DNA from: Anaerolineaceae bacterium UBA5211
GTDB lineage: Bacteria; Chloroflexota; Anaerolineae; Anaerolineales; Anaerolineaceae
Assembly: GCA_002412595.1 (NCBI GenBank)
Contig: DHVJ01000052.1
Location: 3,131-67,130, forward strand
Direction: 5' to 3'
Length of the DNA stretch: 64,000 bases
Under the pieces are notes generated by a model that made no database searches, was not told where the DNA came from, and saw only the letters and a list, made by a program, of their open reading frames with translations. Position 1 is the first letter of the stretch. Each line of letters opens with the position of its first letter. The position numbers and the translations under genes were made by a program. Shown here piece after piece: positions 26,120 to 34,138 of this stretch.

Positions 26120-26149
26120 ATAACAGGCATCTATCAAGATGCCTGTTAT
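26120..26149 (-). terminator. Terminator overlapping the murA stop codon
   Basis: An 11-bp stem (AACAGGCATCT with AGATGCCTGTT). On the minus strand a TTATTTTTC run follows. The murA stop (26148-26146) is inside the stem. On the plus strand it may also slow trxA transcripts. Confidence 0.75.
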
Positions 26150-27426
26150 CCTTTAATACGTTGGATATTAACCCCCAAATTTGCTAATTTCTCGTCGATA
26201 TTTTCGTAACCGCGGTCAATTTGCGCTACACTGCGTATAGATGACTGGCCTTCCGCGGATAATGTTGCCAGCAACAACGCCATACCCGCCCGAATGTCAG
26301 GACTTTCCAGCTTTTCACCGTATAAATGACTGGGACCCTGCACAATGCAGCGGTGCGGGTCGCATAATACGATTTGCGCACCCATGCCGACTAATTTGTC
26401 GGTGAAAAACATGCGGCTGGGGTACATCCAATCGTGGAAAAGCACAGTGCCCTTAGATTGAGTGGCGACCACGATAGCTATACTCATTAAATCGGTCGGG
26501 AATGCCGGCCAGGGCATCACGCTGATTTCCGGGATCGCATCACCCAGGTCGGGTTCAATGATCAGGCGCTGTCTCTTTGGAACGAAAATATCTTTGCCTT
26601 TGATTTGCCAATCTACACCTAAGCGATGAAAGACGAGTTTAACCATGTTTAGATATTCTGAACCGGCGTTGCGGATCGTAATGGAGCCGTGTGTGACCAC
26701 TGCGGCACCTATAAAACTGACTACTTCCAGGTAATCAGGGCCGATGGTGTATTCACCACCGGACAGTGTATCAACACCATTAATTAGCAGTGTATTTGAG
26801 CCGATATGGTGAATGTCCGCGCCAATTTTATTGAGGAAAGCACACAATTCCTGGATATGCGGTTCAGAGGCTGCGTTGCGGATGATGCTCTTTCCTTTGG
26901 CGGTAACCGCGGCCATGATGGCATTTTCTGTTGCTGTCACACTGGCTTCATCCAGCAGTACATCAGCTCCATGAAGTTCTTTGGCTGTGAATGAGAAAGT
27001 CCGATTGTAATTAACATCCGCACCTAGCGCACTGAGTGCCAGGATATGCGTATCTACACGTCTGCGTCCAATCACATCACCACCGGGTGGTGGCAGCTCT
27101 AATGTGCCGGCGCGTGCGATCATGGGTCCGGCCAGTAAGATGGATGCACGGATCTTCCGGCACAAATCGGGGTCAAGGTCGCGCGGGCGCACCTCTTTGG
27201 CCTGAATTTCCCAGTTATGGGTGTCAATAGTTAGAATGGAAACCCCCAGGCTCTCTAAAAGCGAACGCATCGTGCGCACATCTTCAATATCGGGCAGGTT
27301 GTGCAGGATGACTTTTTCGCGCGTTAACAAACAGGCGGCTAAGATAGGTAAGGCGGCATTCTTGTTGCCGGCTGGGGTTACCTCTCCGGATATTGGGTGC
27401 CCGCCTTCGATGATAAATTTTTCCAA
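26146..27426 (-). CDS. murA: UDP-N-acetylglucosamine 1-carboxyvinyltransferase with Asp at the fosfomycin site
   Basis: 426 residues; first committed step of peptidoglycan precursor synthesis, joining PEP to UDP-GlcNAc in the cytoplasm. Conserved features are PAGNKNAALPILAACLL (catalytic Lys22) and RKIRASILLAGPMIAR. In the flexible catalytic loop the normal PGGCAIG is PGGDVIG, with Asp117 in the place of the Cys that fosfomycin alkylates. Asp-containing MurA enzymes of mycobacteria and Chlamydia are active and fosfomycin-insensitive. Probably second in an operon after the SIS gene (47-bp gap). Confidence 0.96.
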   Translation of the reverse strand: MEKFIIEGGHPISGEVTPAGNKNAALPILAACLLTREKVILHNLPDIEDVRTMRSLLESLGVSILTIDTHNWEIQAKEVRPRDLDPDLCRKIRASILLAGPMIARAGTLELPPPGGDVIGRRRVDTHILALSALGADVNYNRTFSFTAKELHGADVLLDEASVTATENAIMAAVTAKGKSIIRNAASEPHIQELCAFLNKIGADIHHIGSNTLLINGVDTLSGGEYTIGPDYLEVVSFIGAAVVTHGSITIRNAGSEYLNMVKLVFHRLGVDWQIKGKDIFVPKRQRLIIEPDLGDAIPEISVMPWPAFPTDLMSIAIVVATQSKGTVLFHDWMYPSRMFFTDKLVGMGAQIVLCDPHRCIVQGPSHLYGEKLESPDIRAGMALLLATLSAEGQSSIRSVAQIDRGYENIDEKLANLGVNIQRIKG

Positions 27427-27473
27427 ATGATTTCTCCAAGAACAGATTGGTTATTGAATAATTATAAGGAAAT

Positions 27474-28511
27474 CTAGAAAGTTTCGGTAACTTTGGACAA
27501 ACCGACTGGTTTATCGATGTTCAGACCTTTTTCAAAAGCCAGCTGTCTGGCGAATAATTGTCCGGGCAGTACGCATGCAATCGGGGACATCCATTCCGGA
27601 ATGCCTGCAGGGATCCTGAAACCCAGGTTGCTGCCATCCGTGATTTCGGCCTGGTCTGAAATGGAGATGATCTCTGCTTGGAGTTCGTGCATTTTCTTGG
27701 AAAATTCAAGCATCTGTGCGTACATTTCACCGGAAGGGGCGATCATGACCACCGGGAATCCAGGCTGTACAGCCGCGATGGGGCCATGTTTGAAATCGGC
27801 TGAGGAATAAGGCACTGATACCACGCGGGTCAGCTCTTTGATTTTTAAAGCCACTTCAAAAGCCGTCGCATAATTGAATCCGCGGCCGATAACCACACAA
27901 TGTTCAATATAACGATAACGGCAGGTATTCACATTGGTTTCCATTGCAGCTTTAATCGTTTCTTCCAGCGTGGGCGGCAATGCTGCCAACGCTTTTTCTC
28001 TTTCGCGATCGTTGTTCATGGCAATGGAAAGCATCGCTAATGCGGTTAATGAAGCGGTGTATGTTTTAGTGGCTGCCACTGCTTTTTCCTCTCCGCAGTG
28101 CAGTGGAATAACGTAATCCGCAGCATTACCCAGAGGGGAATCGGGTTGATTGGTCATGCATAAAGTGGTTTGACCCTGCTTTTTGGCATTTTCAATCACA
28201 GCCACGATATCTGGAGATTGCCCGGATTGTGAAATACCGATGACCAACGTATCCGACAATTTGGGAGGTTTGTTATAGACGGTATATAAAGACGGTGTAG
28301 CTAAAGCAACCGGGATTTCATTATAGGCACCAAATAAATATTGGGCATATCGGGCAGCGTTGTCTGAAGTACCGCGCGCGGCAATTAATGCGTAATTGAA
28401 TTTACCTTTGATCTTTTCAGCAATGCTTTTGATTTCTTTGTATTCAGAGTCAATCAGATTCTGGATAATGTGAGGTTGTTCATTGATCTCTTTGATCAAA
28501 ATTTCAGACAC
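27474..28511 (-). CDS. SIS-domain sugar isomerase/deaminase (GlmS isomerase-like, no glutaminase domain)
   Basis: 345 residues with two SIS sugar-phosphate-binding domains. The first has AARGTSDNAARYAQYL and the phosphate loop IGISQSGQSPDIV; the second has VIGRGFNYATAFEVALKIKE. The region resembles the isomerase half of GlmS but lacks the N-terminal glutamine amidotransferase, so it would use ammonia or act on aminosugar phosphates as a deaminase (AgaS/FrlB-like). It sits directly upstream of murA, which uses UDP-GlcNAc, so a link to amino-sugar supply or recycling is a reasonable inference. Confidence 0.87.
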   Translation of the reverse strand: MSEILIKEINEQPHIIQNLIDSEYKEIKSIAEKIKGKFNYALIAARGTSDNAARYAQYLFGAYNEIPVALATPSLYTVYNKPPKLSDTLVIGISQSGQSPDIVAVIENAKKQGQTTLCMTNQPDSPLGNAADYVIPLHCGEEKAVAATKTYTASLTALAMLSIAMNNDREREKALAALPPTLEETIKAAMETNVNTCRYRYIEHCVVIGRGFNYATAFEVALKIKELTRVVSVPYSSADFKHGPIAAVQPGFPVVMIAPSGEMYAQMLEFSKKMHELQAEIISISDQAEITDGSNLGFRIPAGIPEWMSPIACVLPGQLFARQLAFEKGLNIDKPVGLSKVTETF

Positions 28512-28637
28512 GGCAGACTCCTGAATTGAATGGATTTTGCGTTACTAAGTACAATTTATGGGGTTAATACTAACACTAAAATTTATTAATATTAAAAGGT
28601 GTATACTGGAAAAAAAATCCTATGCAGGAGCAATTAT

Positions 28638-29768
28638 ATGATTAACATCGAAAAAGTCGATACGACTGCAAAAAAACAGGTAAATGAGTTTGTAGAGTTC
28701 CCTTTTAAAGTTTATGAGGGAGTGGAAGAGTGGGTTCCACCAATTTTGGCTGATATTAAAACCATGTTGAACAGCCAAAAACACCCCTTTTATGAACACT
28801 CAGAGGCAGAATTTTTTGTAGCCAGGGATGCAAACGGGGAAATGCTAGGCCGCATTGGTTTATTGGAGAACAAACCATCTAATAAATACCATGATAAAAA
28901 AGTAGCTTGTTTTTATTTATTCGAATCGGTGAACGACCAGGCCGTTGCCGATAAACTATTTGAGCGCGGATTTGATTGGGCGCACAAACGTGGATTAAAC
29001 CAGGTGGTTGGCCCAAAAGGTCTCTCTTCATTTGATGGCTATGGCCTACAGGTGCAAGGTTTTGAGCACCGTCAGATGATGACTATGATGAACTATAACT
29101 TGCCCAATTATCCGCAATTTGTCGAAAAGATGGGTTTCAAGAAGGTTGTTGATTGGGTTTCCTGTTATGCTAATATTCCGGAATTTGTTCTTCCTGAAAA
29201 AGTTCAGCGGGTTGCCAACCGGGTTGAGGAGCAGGGCAAATTTAAGGTACTGAAATTTAAGAATAAAAGCGAATTGAAAAAATGGGCTTGGCGCATTGGT
29301 CAAGCATACAATAAATCTTTTGTAAATAACTGGGAATATTATCCATTGTCAGATAACGAAATACAATTTGTCCTGGATAATATTATGGTGGTGGCAGTCC
29401 CCGATTTGCTGAAGATCATTACCTATAATGATGACGTGGTTGGTTTCTTGTTTGCTTTCCCTGATATTTCTGCTGCGCTGCAAAAATATAAAGGGCGTTT
29501 ATCCCCTCTGGCTTTATATTCCTATTTGCATGAGCTGAAAACAACAAAATGGCTATCATTTAACGGCATCGGGATTTTACCGGAATTGCATGGAATGGGC
29601 GGTAACGCATTGATGTTCTCCGAGATCTACAAGACTGCTAACGCTTATAATTTTGTGCACAGCGAATTAACGCAAATAGCTGAAACTGCTACCGAGATGC
29701 GTAAAGATTTGGAAAATTTGGGCGTTAAACCTTATAAAAACCACCGGATTTACGGAAAAGATATCTAA
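28638..29768 (+). CDS. GNAT-like acetyltransferase family protein, large, unknown substrate
   Basis: 376 residues from ATG 28638, chosen over the upstream in-frame ATG at 28599 because CAGGAG lies just ahead of it. Elements resembling an N-acetyltransferase fold occur twice: FFVARDANGEMLGRIGLLENK near the N-terminus and ILPELHGMGGNALMFSEIYKTA near the C-terminus, where the CoA loop would be. Similar long proteins are common in Anaerolineae-type genomes and lack an assigned role. Single gene, followed by a strong terminator. Confidence 0.75.
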   Translation: MINIEKVDTTAKKQVNEFVEFPFKVYEGVEEWVPPILADIKTMLNSQKHPFYEHSEAEFFVARDANGEMLGRIGLLENKPSNKYHDKKVACFYLFESVNDQAVADKLFERGFDWAHKRGLNQVVGPKGLSSFDGYGLQVQGFEHRQMMTMMNYNLPNYPQFVEKMGFKKVVDWVSCYANIPEFVLPEKVQRVANRVEEQGKFKVLKFKNKSELKKWAWRIGQAYNKSFVNNWEYYPLSDNEIQFVLDNIMVVAVPDLLKIITYNDDVVGFLFAFPDISAALQKYKGRLSPLALYSYLHELKTTKWLSFNGIGILPELHGMGGNALMFSEIYKTANAYNFVHSELTQIAETATEMRKDLENLGVKPYKNHRIYGKDI

Positions 29769-29797
29769 AATAAAGTACATAAGTATATAAAATCATT

Positions 29798-29837
29798 AAG
29801 CGAAGATGTATGATTTATTCACATCTTCGCTTTTTTA
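29798..29837 (+). terminator. Terminator upstream of the envelope-acylation operon
   Basis: A perfect 12-bp stem (AAGCGAAGATGT with ACATCTTCGCTT), an 11-nt loop and a TTTTTT run. It separates the GNAT-like gene from the operon that starts at 29887. Confidence 0.88.
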
Positions 29838-29839
29838 TT

Positions 29840-29845
29840 TATAAT
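29840..29845 (+). promoter_or_regulatory. Candidate -10 box of the envelope-acylation operon
   Basis: A perfect TATAAT directly after the terminator and 41 bp before the first ATG. No good -35 is visible at 16-18 bp (the position falls in the terminator stem), so an activator may be needed, or the real promoter is elsewhere. Confidence 0.4.
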
Positions 29846-29886
29846 AGAACCGTTAATCGAATTCACAGAAACGGAGATATCTCTTC

Positions 29887-30276
29887 ATGAAATTCAAACA
29901 GTCCTTATTACTGTTTATGCTCACAACCATAATCCTGACCGCTTGTGGTGGACAAGCCACCGCCAGTGCGGCAGACGCGACTTATGCTTATCTGGAAGCT
30001 TTGGCAAACAAAAACAAGGATTCTGTGGTTTCACTGACCTGTAAGGATTGGGAAGAACAGGCCATGCTGGAAGTGGATGCTTTGATGTCGGTTGGCGCGC
30101 AATTAAATAATGTCAGCTGCAGCCAGGTAGGGGAGAATGGGGAGGACGCCCTGGTGGTTTGCAGCGGTACACTGGACCTGACTTATAATGACGAAATCAG
30201 GGCGATTGAGTTAGATAAACGGACCTATACCATGACCATGGAAGATGGCCAATGGCGTGTTTGCTCATACGAATAA
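29887..30276 (+). CDS. Small lipoprotein, first gene of the acylation operon
   Basis: 129 residues with a type II signal peptide; lipobox LTAC, lipidated Cys20. The mature domain of about 105 residues begins ADATYAYLEALANKNKDSV and has alternating strands (ALVVCSGTLDLTYN, RTYTMTMEDGQWRVCSYE). This resembles small NTF2-like or DUF4878-like cone domains, without certainty. It has three further cysteines. The stop codon is immediately followed by the ATG of the DltX-like microprotein (TAAATG), tying it to the operon. Confidence 0.8.
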   Translation: MKFKQSLLLFMLTTIILTACGGQATASAADATYAYLEALANKNKDSVVSLTCKDWEEQAMLEVDALMSVGAQLNNVSCSQVGENGEDALVVCSGTLDLTYNDEIRAIELDKRTYTMTMEDGQWRVCSYE

Positions 30277-30396
30277 ATGCATAAAAAAAGAGAAATAAAT
30301 GAAAATTTGTGGGCTGTGCTGTTGGGCCTGGTGATCATCGGCTTGATCATCATGACCACGGACAGCTCACCCCTCTGGATTTACCAGGGTTTCTAA
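30277..30396 (+). CDS. DltX-like 39-residue membrane microprotein
   Basis: ATG directly after the lipoprotein stop and TAA at 30394-30396, four bases before the MBOAT start. It has a basic N-terminus (MHKKREINENLW), one membrane helix (about 12-26, AVLLGLVIIGLIIM) and a short outside tail ending PLWIYQGF. DltX proteins of Gram-positive dlt operons have the same length, single helix and place next to dltB, and end in FIYNEF-like tails whose Tyr is reported to act as an acyl relay. Here Tyr36 would be that residue. It is too short for ordinary gene finders. Confidence 0.8.
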   Translation: MHKKREINENLWAVLLGLVIIGLIIMTTDSSPLWIYQGF

Positions 30397-30400
30397 CCGC

Positions 30401-31831
30401 ATGACGCTGATTCATATCGCTGTTTTCATCGGTTTCGCTGTACTCATCAGGTTGTTGCGCAATCAAACCGCAGCAGCCTGGTTGATGTTAATTTCAAGCT
30501 TGCTTTTTATCTATTGGCTTCAACCGGTTTCCAGCATACGTTCGTTGGAATTTTGGATGCCATCTTTTTTAATCGCGCTGACCATATTTGTTTGGGGATT
30601 AATCTCGCCACGCGAAGCTTTGGATGAAAACCAAAATCGTTTAGCGGCTTTGACTGCCTTCCTTGTTGTTCTCGCAATCTCCACCATACGCTACCTGAAC
30701 ATTCCTTTCCTGGCCGGTCTGGTCAATCCACCCGCGATCTGGAAGGTGTTCCTGTTTATCCTGGCTGCCGGATTACTGTTCTGGTTGGCTAATAGAGCGG
30801 CTTCCAAAACGCGCCTTAGCGCTGCTGTTGTAATTATTGCCGCGATATTGGTTTTCATCGTCCTGAAATATCAACCCTTAGGCTTGAAAATCAGCCAGCT
30901 CCTGCGTGCGCTCAACGGGCAATCGCCCAAACTTGCGAATGCTTCCGAAATTGCCTGGATAGGATATTCGTATTTCACCTTTCGCTTGATCCATGTGCTG
31001 CGTGAATGGCAGCAGGACCGCAAATTCCAGGTGAATTTACGGGATTTTATGGTGTATGTTCTTTTCTTTCCGGCTTTTACGGCGGGTCCAATTGACCGCC
31101 TGGATCACTTTCAAAAAGAAATGGCCAATCGCACAGAGCTGCCCGCGGCCGATGATTTTCTGGAAGGAGGGCGGCGTATTGTGCACGGCCTTTTTTATAA
31201 ATTTATTTTGGCTGACAGCCTGGCCTTGTTGACGCTGAACCCTTTGTCAGTACAGCAGGTGCATTACACCGGTTGGATGTGGCTGCTGGTTTATGCGTAT
31301 GCGCTGCGATTGTATTTCGACTTCAGTGGTTATTCCGATCTAGCCATCGGGATTGCCCGCTTGATGGGTATAAAACTTCCGGAGAATTTCAAACAGCCTT
31401 ATCTGGCTGAGAACATCACTATCTTTTGGAATCGCTGGCACATCACACTGACGCAGTGGTTCCGCACCTATTACTTCAATCCGGTCACGCGTTATCTGCG
31501 CACCCGCCAGAACCCAATTCCAACCGTTTGGATGGTTTTTTTTACCCAGATCAGCACTATGCTGTTGATTGCACTGTGGCACGGCATCAGCCTCAATTTT
31601 GTTATATGGGGCCTATGGAACGGCTTGGGCATGTTTGTGCATAATCGCTGGACCGAATGGCGCAAGACCCATCCCGCTAAGCCGCTTGTAAATGCCTGGG
31701 CCATCCACGTGCAAAAATATATTTCAATCTTTGCAACTTTCAACTTCATTGCGCTGGGCTGGATATGGTTCGCATTGCCCGACATCAACAGCGCCTTGCA
31801 AGTCTTCAGCAAATTACTGGGAGGAATTTAA
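30401..31831 (+). CDS. MBOAT-family O-acyltransferase, DltB/AlgI-like
   Basis: 476-residue polytopic membrane acyltransferase. MBOAT signatures in order: FFPAFTAGPIDR (222-233), DFSGYSDLAIGIARLMGI (307-324), FWNRWHITLTQWF with His347, and the catalytic LWHG with His394 followed by LNFVIWGLWNG. DltB uses the same two regions to move an acyl group from a carrier protein across the membrane. It sits between the microprotein and the SGNH gene (TAA directly followed by ATG). The acyl donor is probably the carrier encoded at 33884. Confidence 0.93.
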   Translation: MTLIHIAVFIGFAVLIRLLRNQTAAAWLMLISSLLFIYWLQPVSSIRSLEFWMPSFLIALTIFVWGLISPREALDENQNRLAALTAFLVVLAISTIRYLNIPFLAGLVNPPAIWKVFLFILAAGLLFWLANRAASKTRLSAAVVIIAAILVFIVLKYQPLGLKISQLLRALNGQSPKLANASEIAWIGYSYFTFRLIHVLREWQQDRKFQVNLRDFMVYVLFFPAFTAGPIDRLDHFQKEMANRTELPAADDFLEGGRRIVHGLFYKFILADSLALLTLNPLSVQQVHYTGWMWLLVYAYALRLYFDFSGYSDLAIGIARLMGIKLPENFKQPYLAENITIFWNRWHITLTQWFRTYYFNPVTRYLRTRQNPIPTVWMVFFTQISTMLLIALWHGISLNFVIWGLWNGLGMFVHNRWTEWRKTHPAKPLVNAWAIHVQKYISIFATFNFIALGWIWFALPDINSALQVFSKLLGGI

Positions 31832-32935
31832 ATGCGTTCGCATAACCGCCTTCCCATCCGCATATTGGTCAAAGCGCTGCTATTTGTAGTGCTGTTCAGC
31901 ATTGCCTTCAGTTTTTTGATGAACGTCCCATTTGGTCAAATATCCCTGTATAACCGTTTGTACCCTGGGCGCGAGCGTTTTCCCTTCGGTGAAAATCCAA
32001 CGGCATCCTATAACCTCAGTATCTACAACCTGGATGCCATGATTGCTTCACATAAGATTGCTGCAGCCGAAAAAAACGCAGATGAGTATCGTGTCTTTGT
32101 AGTTGGAGATTCATCCGTGTGGGGTTTTCTGCAAAAACCTGAAAATACCCTGGCCGGCTTGTTGGATCGGAAAAACTTACAGATCAATGGCAAACAGGCC
32201 CGGTTTTATAACCTGGGTTATCCCAGTTTGTCCGTGATGAAAGATTGGATGATCATAGATCAGGTGAAAAAGTATGATCCCGACTTGATCATCTGGCTGG
32301 TTACTTTGGAATCACTGCCGGTTCCCAACCAACTGGCTACACCACTGGTTGCCAATAATCCCATATTGGTCAATCAATTGACTGAACAATATGGGGTGGA
32401 TGAATTTGAGCAGCAAGCTGTGAATTGGAAAGATTTCACGCTGATTGCTCGCCGGCGGGAGATGGCGGATATCTTGCGCCTGCAAATTTATGGCGTTATG
32501 TGGGCGGCAGCTGGAATTGATCAGGACTATCCCGCTGAATTCACGCCTGCATTGCGTGATTTTGAATCAGATGATGGATTTTATGATTTCCAGCCTAATC
32601 ATCTACAAGAAGATCGTCTGGCCCTGGGAGTGATCCAACAAGCTGTATCAACCAATCCGGAAATCCAGTTCATGCTGGTCAACGAGCCTATCTTGATTGC
32701 GGAAGGCGAGAACAGCGATATCCGTTATAACTACTATTATCCGCGCTGGGCTTACGACCAATACCGCGGCTTGATGCAATCGTATTTGGATAAATTAGGT
32801 ATAAATTATAATGATTTGTGGGATATCGTCCCGCAGGAAAACTTTACCAATTCCGCCATCCATATGGATCGAGCCGGTGAAGAAATATTGGCAGAAAGGA
32901 TTGCCTCCATACTTAAAGAGACAACGCAAAAATAA
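31832..32935 (+). CDS. Membrane-anchored SGNH hydrolase, DltD-like
   Basis: 367 residues. An N-terminal membrane helix (about 11-31) anchors an extracytoplasmic SGNH/GDSL domain. Block I is VVGDSSVWG with Ser94 as nucleophile, followed by RFYNLGYPSLS, and the C-terminal catalytic His344 is in SAIHMDRAG. DltD has the same anchor-plus-SGNH layout and serves in final transfer of the acyl group outside the cell. It directly follows the MBOAT gene. Direction (transfer or hydrolysis) cannot be told from sequence. Confidence 0.85.
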   Translation: MRSHNRLPIRILVKALLFVVLFSIAFSFLMNVPFGQISLYNRLYPGRERFPFGENPTASYNLSIYNLDAMIASHKIAAAEKNADEYRVFVVGDSSVWGFLQKPENTLAGLLDRKNLQINGKQARFYNLGYPSLSVMKDWMIIDQVKKYDPDLIIWLVTLESLPVPNQLATPLVANNPILVNQLTEQYGVDEFEQQAVNWKDFTLIARRREMADILRLQIYGVMWAAAGIDQDYPAEFTPALRDFESDDGFYDFQPNHLQEDRLALGVIQQAVSTNPEIQFMLVNEPILIAEGENSDIRYNYYYPRWAYDQYRGLMQSYLDKLGINYNDLWDIVPQENFTNSAIHMDRAGEEILAERIASILKETTQK

Positions 32936-32939
32936 TCAG

Positions 32940-33884
32940 ATGAAAAGAAATTCATTCACGAAAATTCCAGGCGCATTGATCTTCACGATAATGCTTCTAA
33001 CCAGTGCGTGCACCTCCAGCGGGGCAGTGGTTGGCGCAAATCAAAGCCAACCGACAGTGGAAACAGAGATTTCTACAGATATTCCCGTGGAAGTGCAAGC
33101 GACCGAAACTCCCGAACCCACCCAAACACCGCTTTCAACAGCCACACCGGACACGCGCTTGCTGCCGGAGGATTGGAAAAACTGGCCCATCAACCCTGAA
33201 GTGACCCATAAATCACGTGAAATTTACGCGCTGGGGAAAGAAATGGGCATCAATCCTAATGCTTTTTCGAAAATAGGGGATTGCCAGAATATCAAAGAGT
33301 CCTTCATGGGCTTATATGACCTGAACCGTTATTACCTGGCACCGGAGCAGGCAGACTGGCAGGAAACTATCGATAATTTCCACGGTTACTTCAATCGCGA
33401 TGGTAAGGCGATTGAGCAGGGATTAAATGTGGCTGCAGCGCTTTCACCGCTGCAAGCCGACCCTGATGAATGCCAGGCAGGTGAAAGCCCGCTGGATTGC
33501 GAATTGCGTGTGGCGAATCCGAGTTTTGCGTTTGTCGCTTTTGAACGCTGGTGGCCGGATGTCACCCCGCCGGAACAATACGAAAAATATCTGCGTATAG
33601 TCCTGGATACTATCATGGCGCATGGCACCGTACCTATTTTGGTGACCAAAGCGGATAATGTGGAGGGCAACCATCAACTGAATTATATTATTGCCAAACT
33701 GGCTTATGAGTATGATTTGCCCCTGTATAATTGGTGGCGGGCTGCCCAGCCGCTGCCGTATCGTGGATTAGACCCGGAGAGGAATGATGGATTCCATATT
33801 TCCATTGAAGCCTGGACGGAACGCAGCGCGTATGCCCTGGGTACATTAGACACTCTCTGGAAAGGATTGCAGGATAACGAATAA
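32940..33884 (+). CDS. SGNH-like lipoprotein with Cys in the nucleophile position
   Basis: 314 residues from ATG 32940, which heads a classical lipoprotein signal (lipobox TSAC, Cys24). A Thr/Pro-rich linker (about 35-75) leads to the folded domain. SGNH-like points are KIGDCQN, with Cys115 where GDS would have Ser, and NDGFHIS with Asp283 and His286. The rest is unlike any SGNH family I can name. It overlaps the carrier-protein gene by one base (TAATG). It may work beside the first SGNH protein on the outer face of the membrane. Confidence 0.8.
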   Translation: MKRNSFTKIPGALIFTIMLLTSACTSSGAVVGANQSQPTVETEISTDIPVEVQATETPEPTQTPLSTATPDTRLLPEDWKNWPINPEVTHKSREIYALGKEMGINPNAFSKIGDCQNIKESFMGLYDLNRYYLAPEQADWQETIDNFHGYFNRDGKAIEQGLNVAAALSPLQADPDECQAGESPLDCELRVANPSFAFVAFERWWPDVTPPEQYEKYLRIVLDTIMAHGTVPILVTKADNVEGNHQLNYIIAKLAYEYDLPLYNWWRAAQPLPYRGLDPERNDGFHISIEAWTERSAYALGTLDTLWKGLQDNE

Positions 33885-34138
33885 TGAAAAATAAAGACGA
33901 AATTATTACAGAATTAGGCGCTAAGGTAAGTGCGGAAATATTGAAACAGCCCGATGGCGGTATTGCTGCGGATGAAGCGCTGATTTCAAGCGGCCTGATT
34001 GATTCATTCAGCCTGGTGGATTTAGCGCTGATCGTGGAACAGCTCTTTGAAGTGCGCATTGAGGATTATGAGCTGAATGCTGAAACTTTTGACACATTGG
34101 ACCAACTGGCTGGCATGATTATCGAACGCGGAGCATAA
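33884..34138 (+). CDS. Acyl carrier protein, DltC-like position
   Basis: 84 residues, acidic four-helix carrier. The 4'-phosphopantetheine attachment site is Ser41 in GLIDSFSLVDLAL. It is distinct from housekeeping AcpP (usual DSLD). Coupled to both neighbours: one-base overlap upstream, and its TAA directly followed by the GTG start of the ligase. In this setting it should carry the acyl group made by the ligase to the MBOAT. Confidence 0.93.
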   Translation: MKNKDEIITELGAKVSAEILKQPDGGIAADEALISSGLIDSFSLVDLALIVEQLFEVRIEDYELNAETFDTLDQLAGMIIERGA

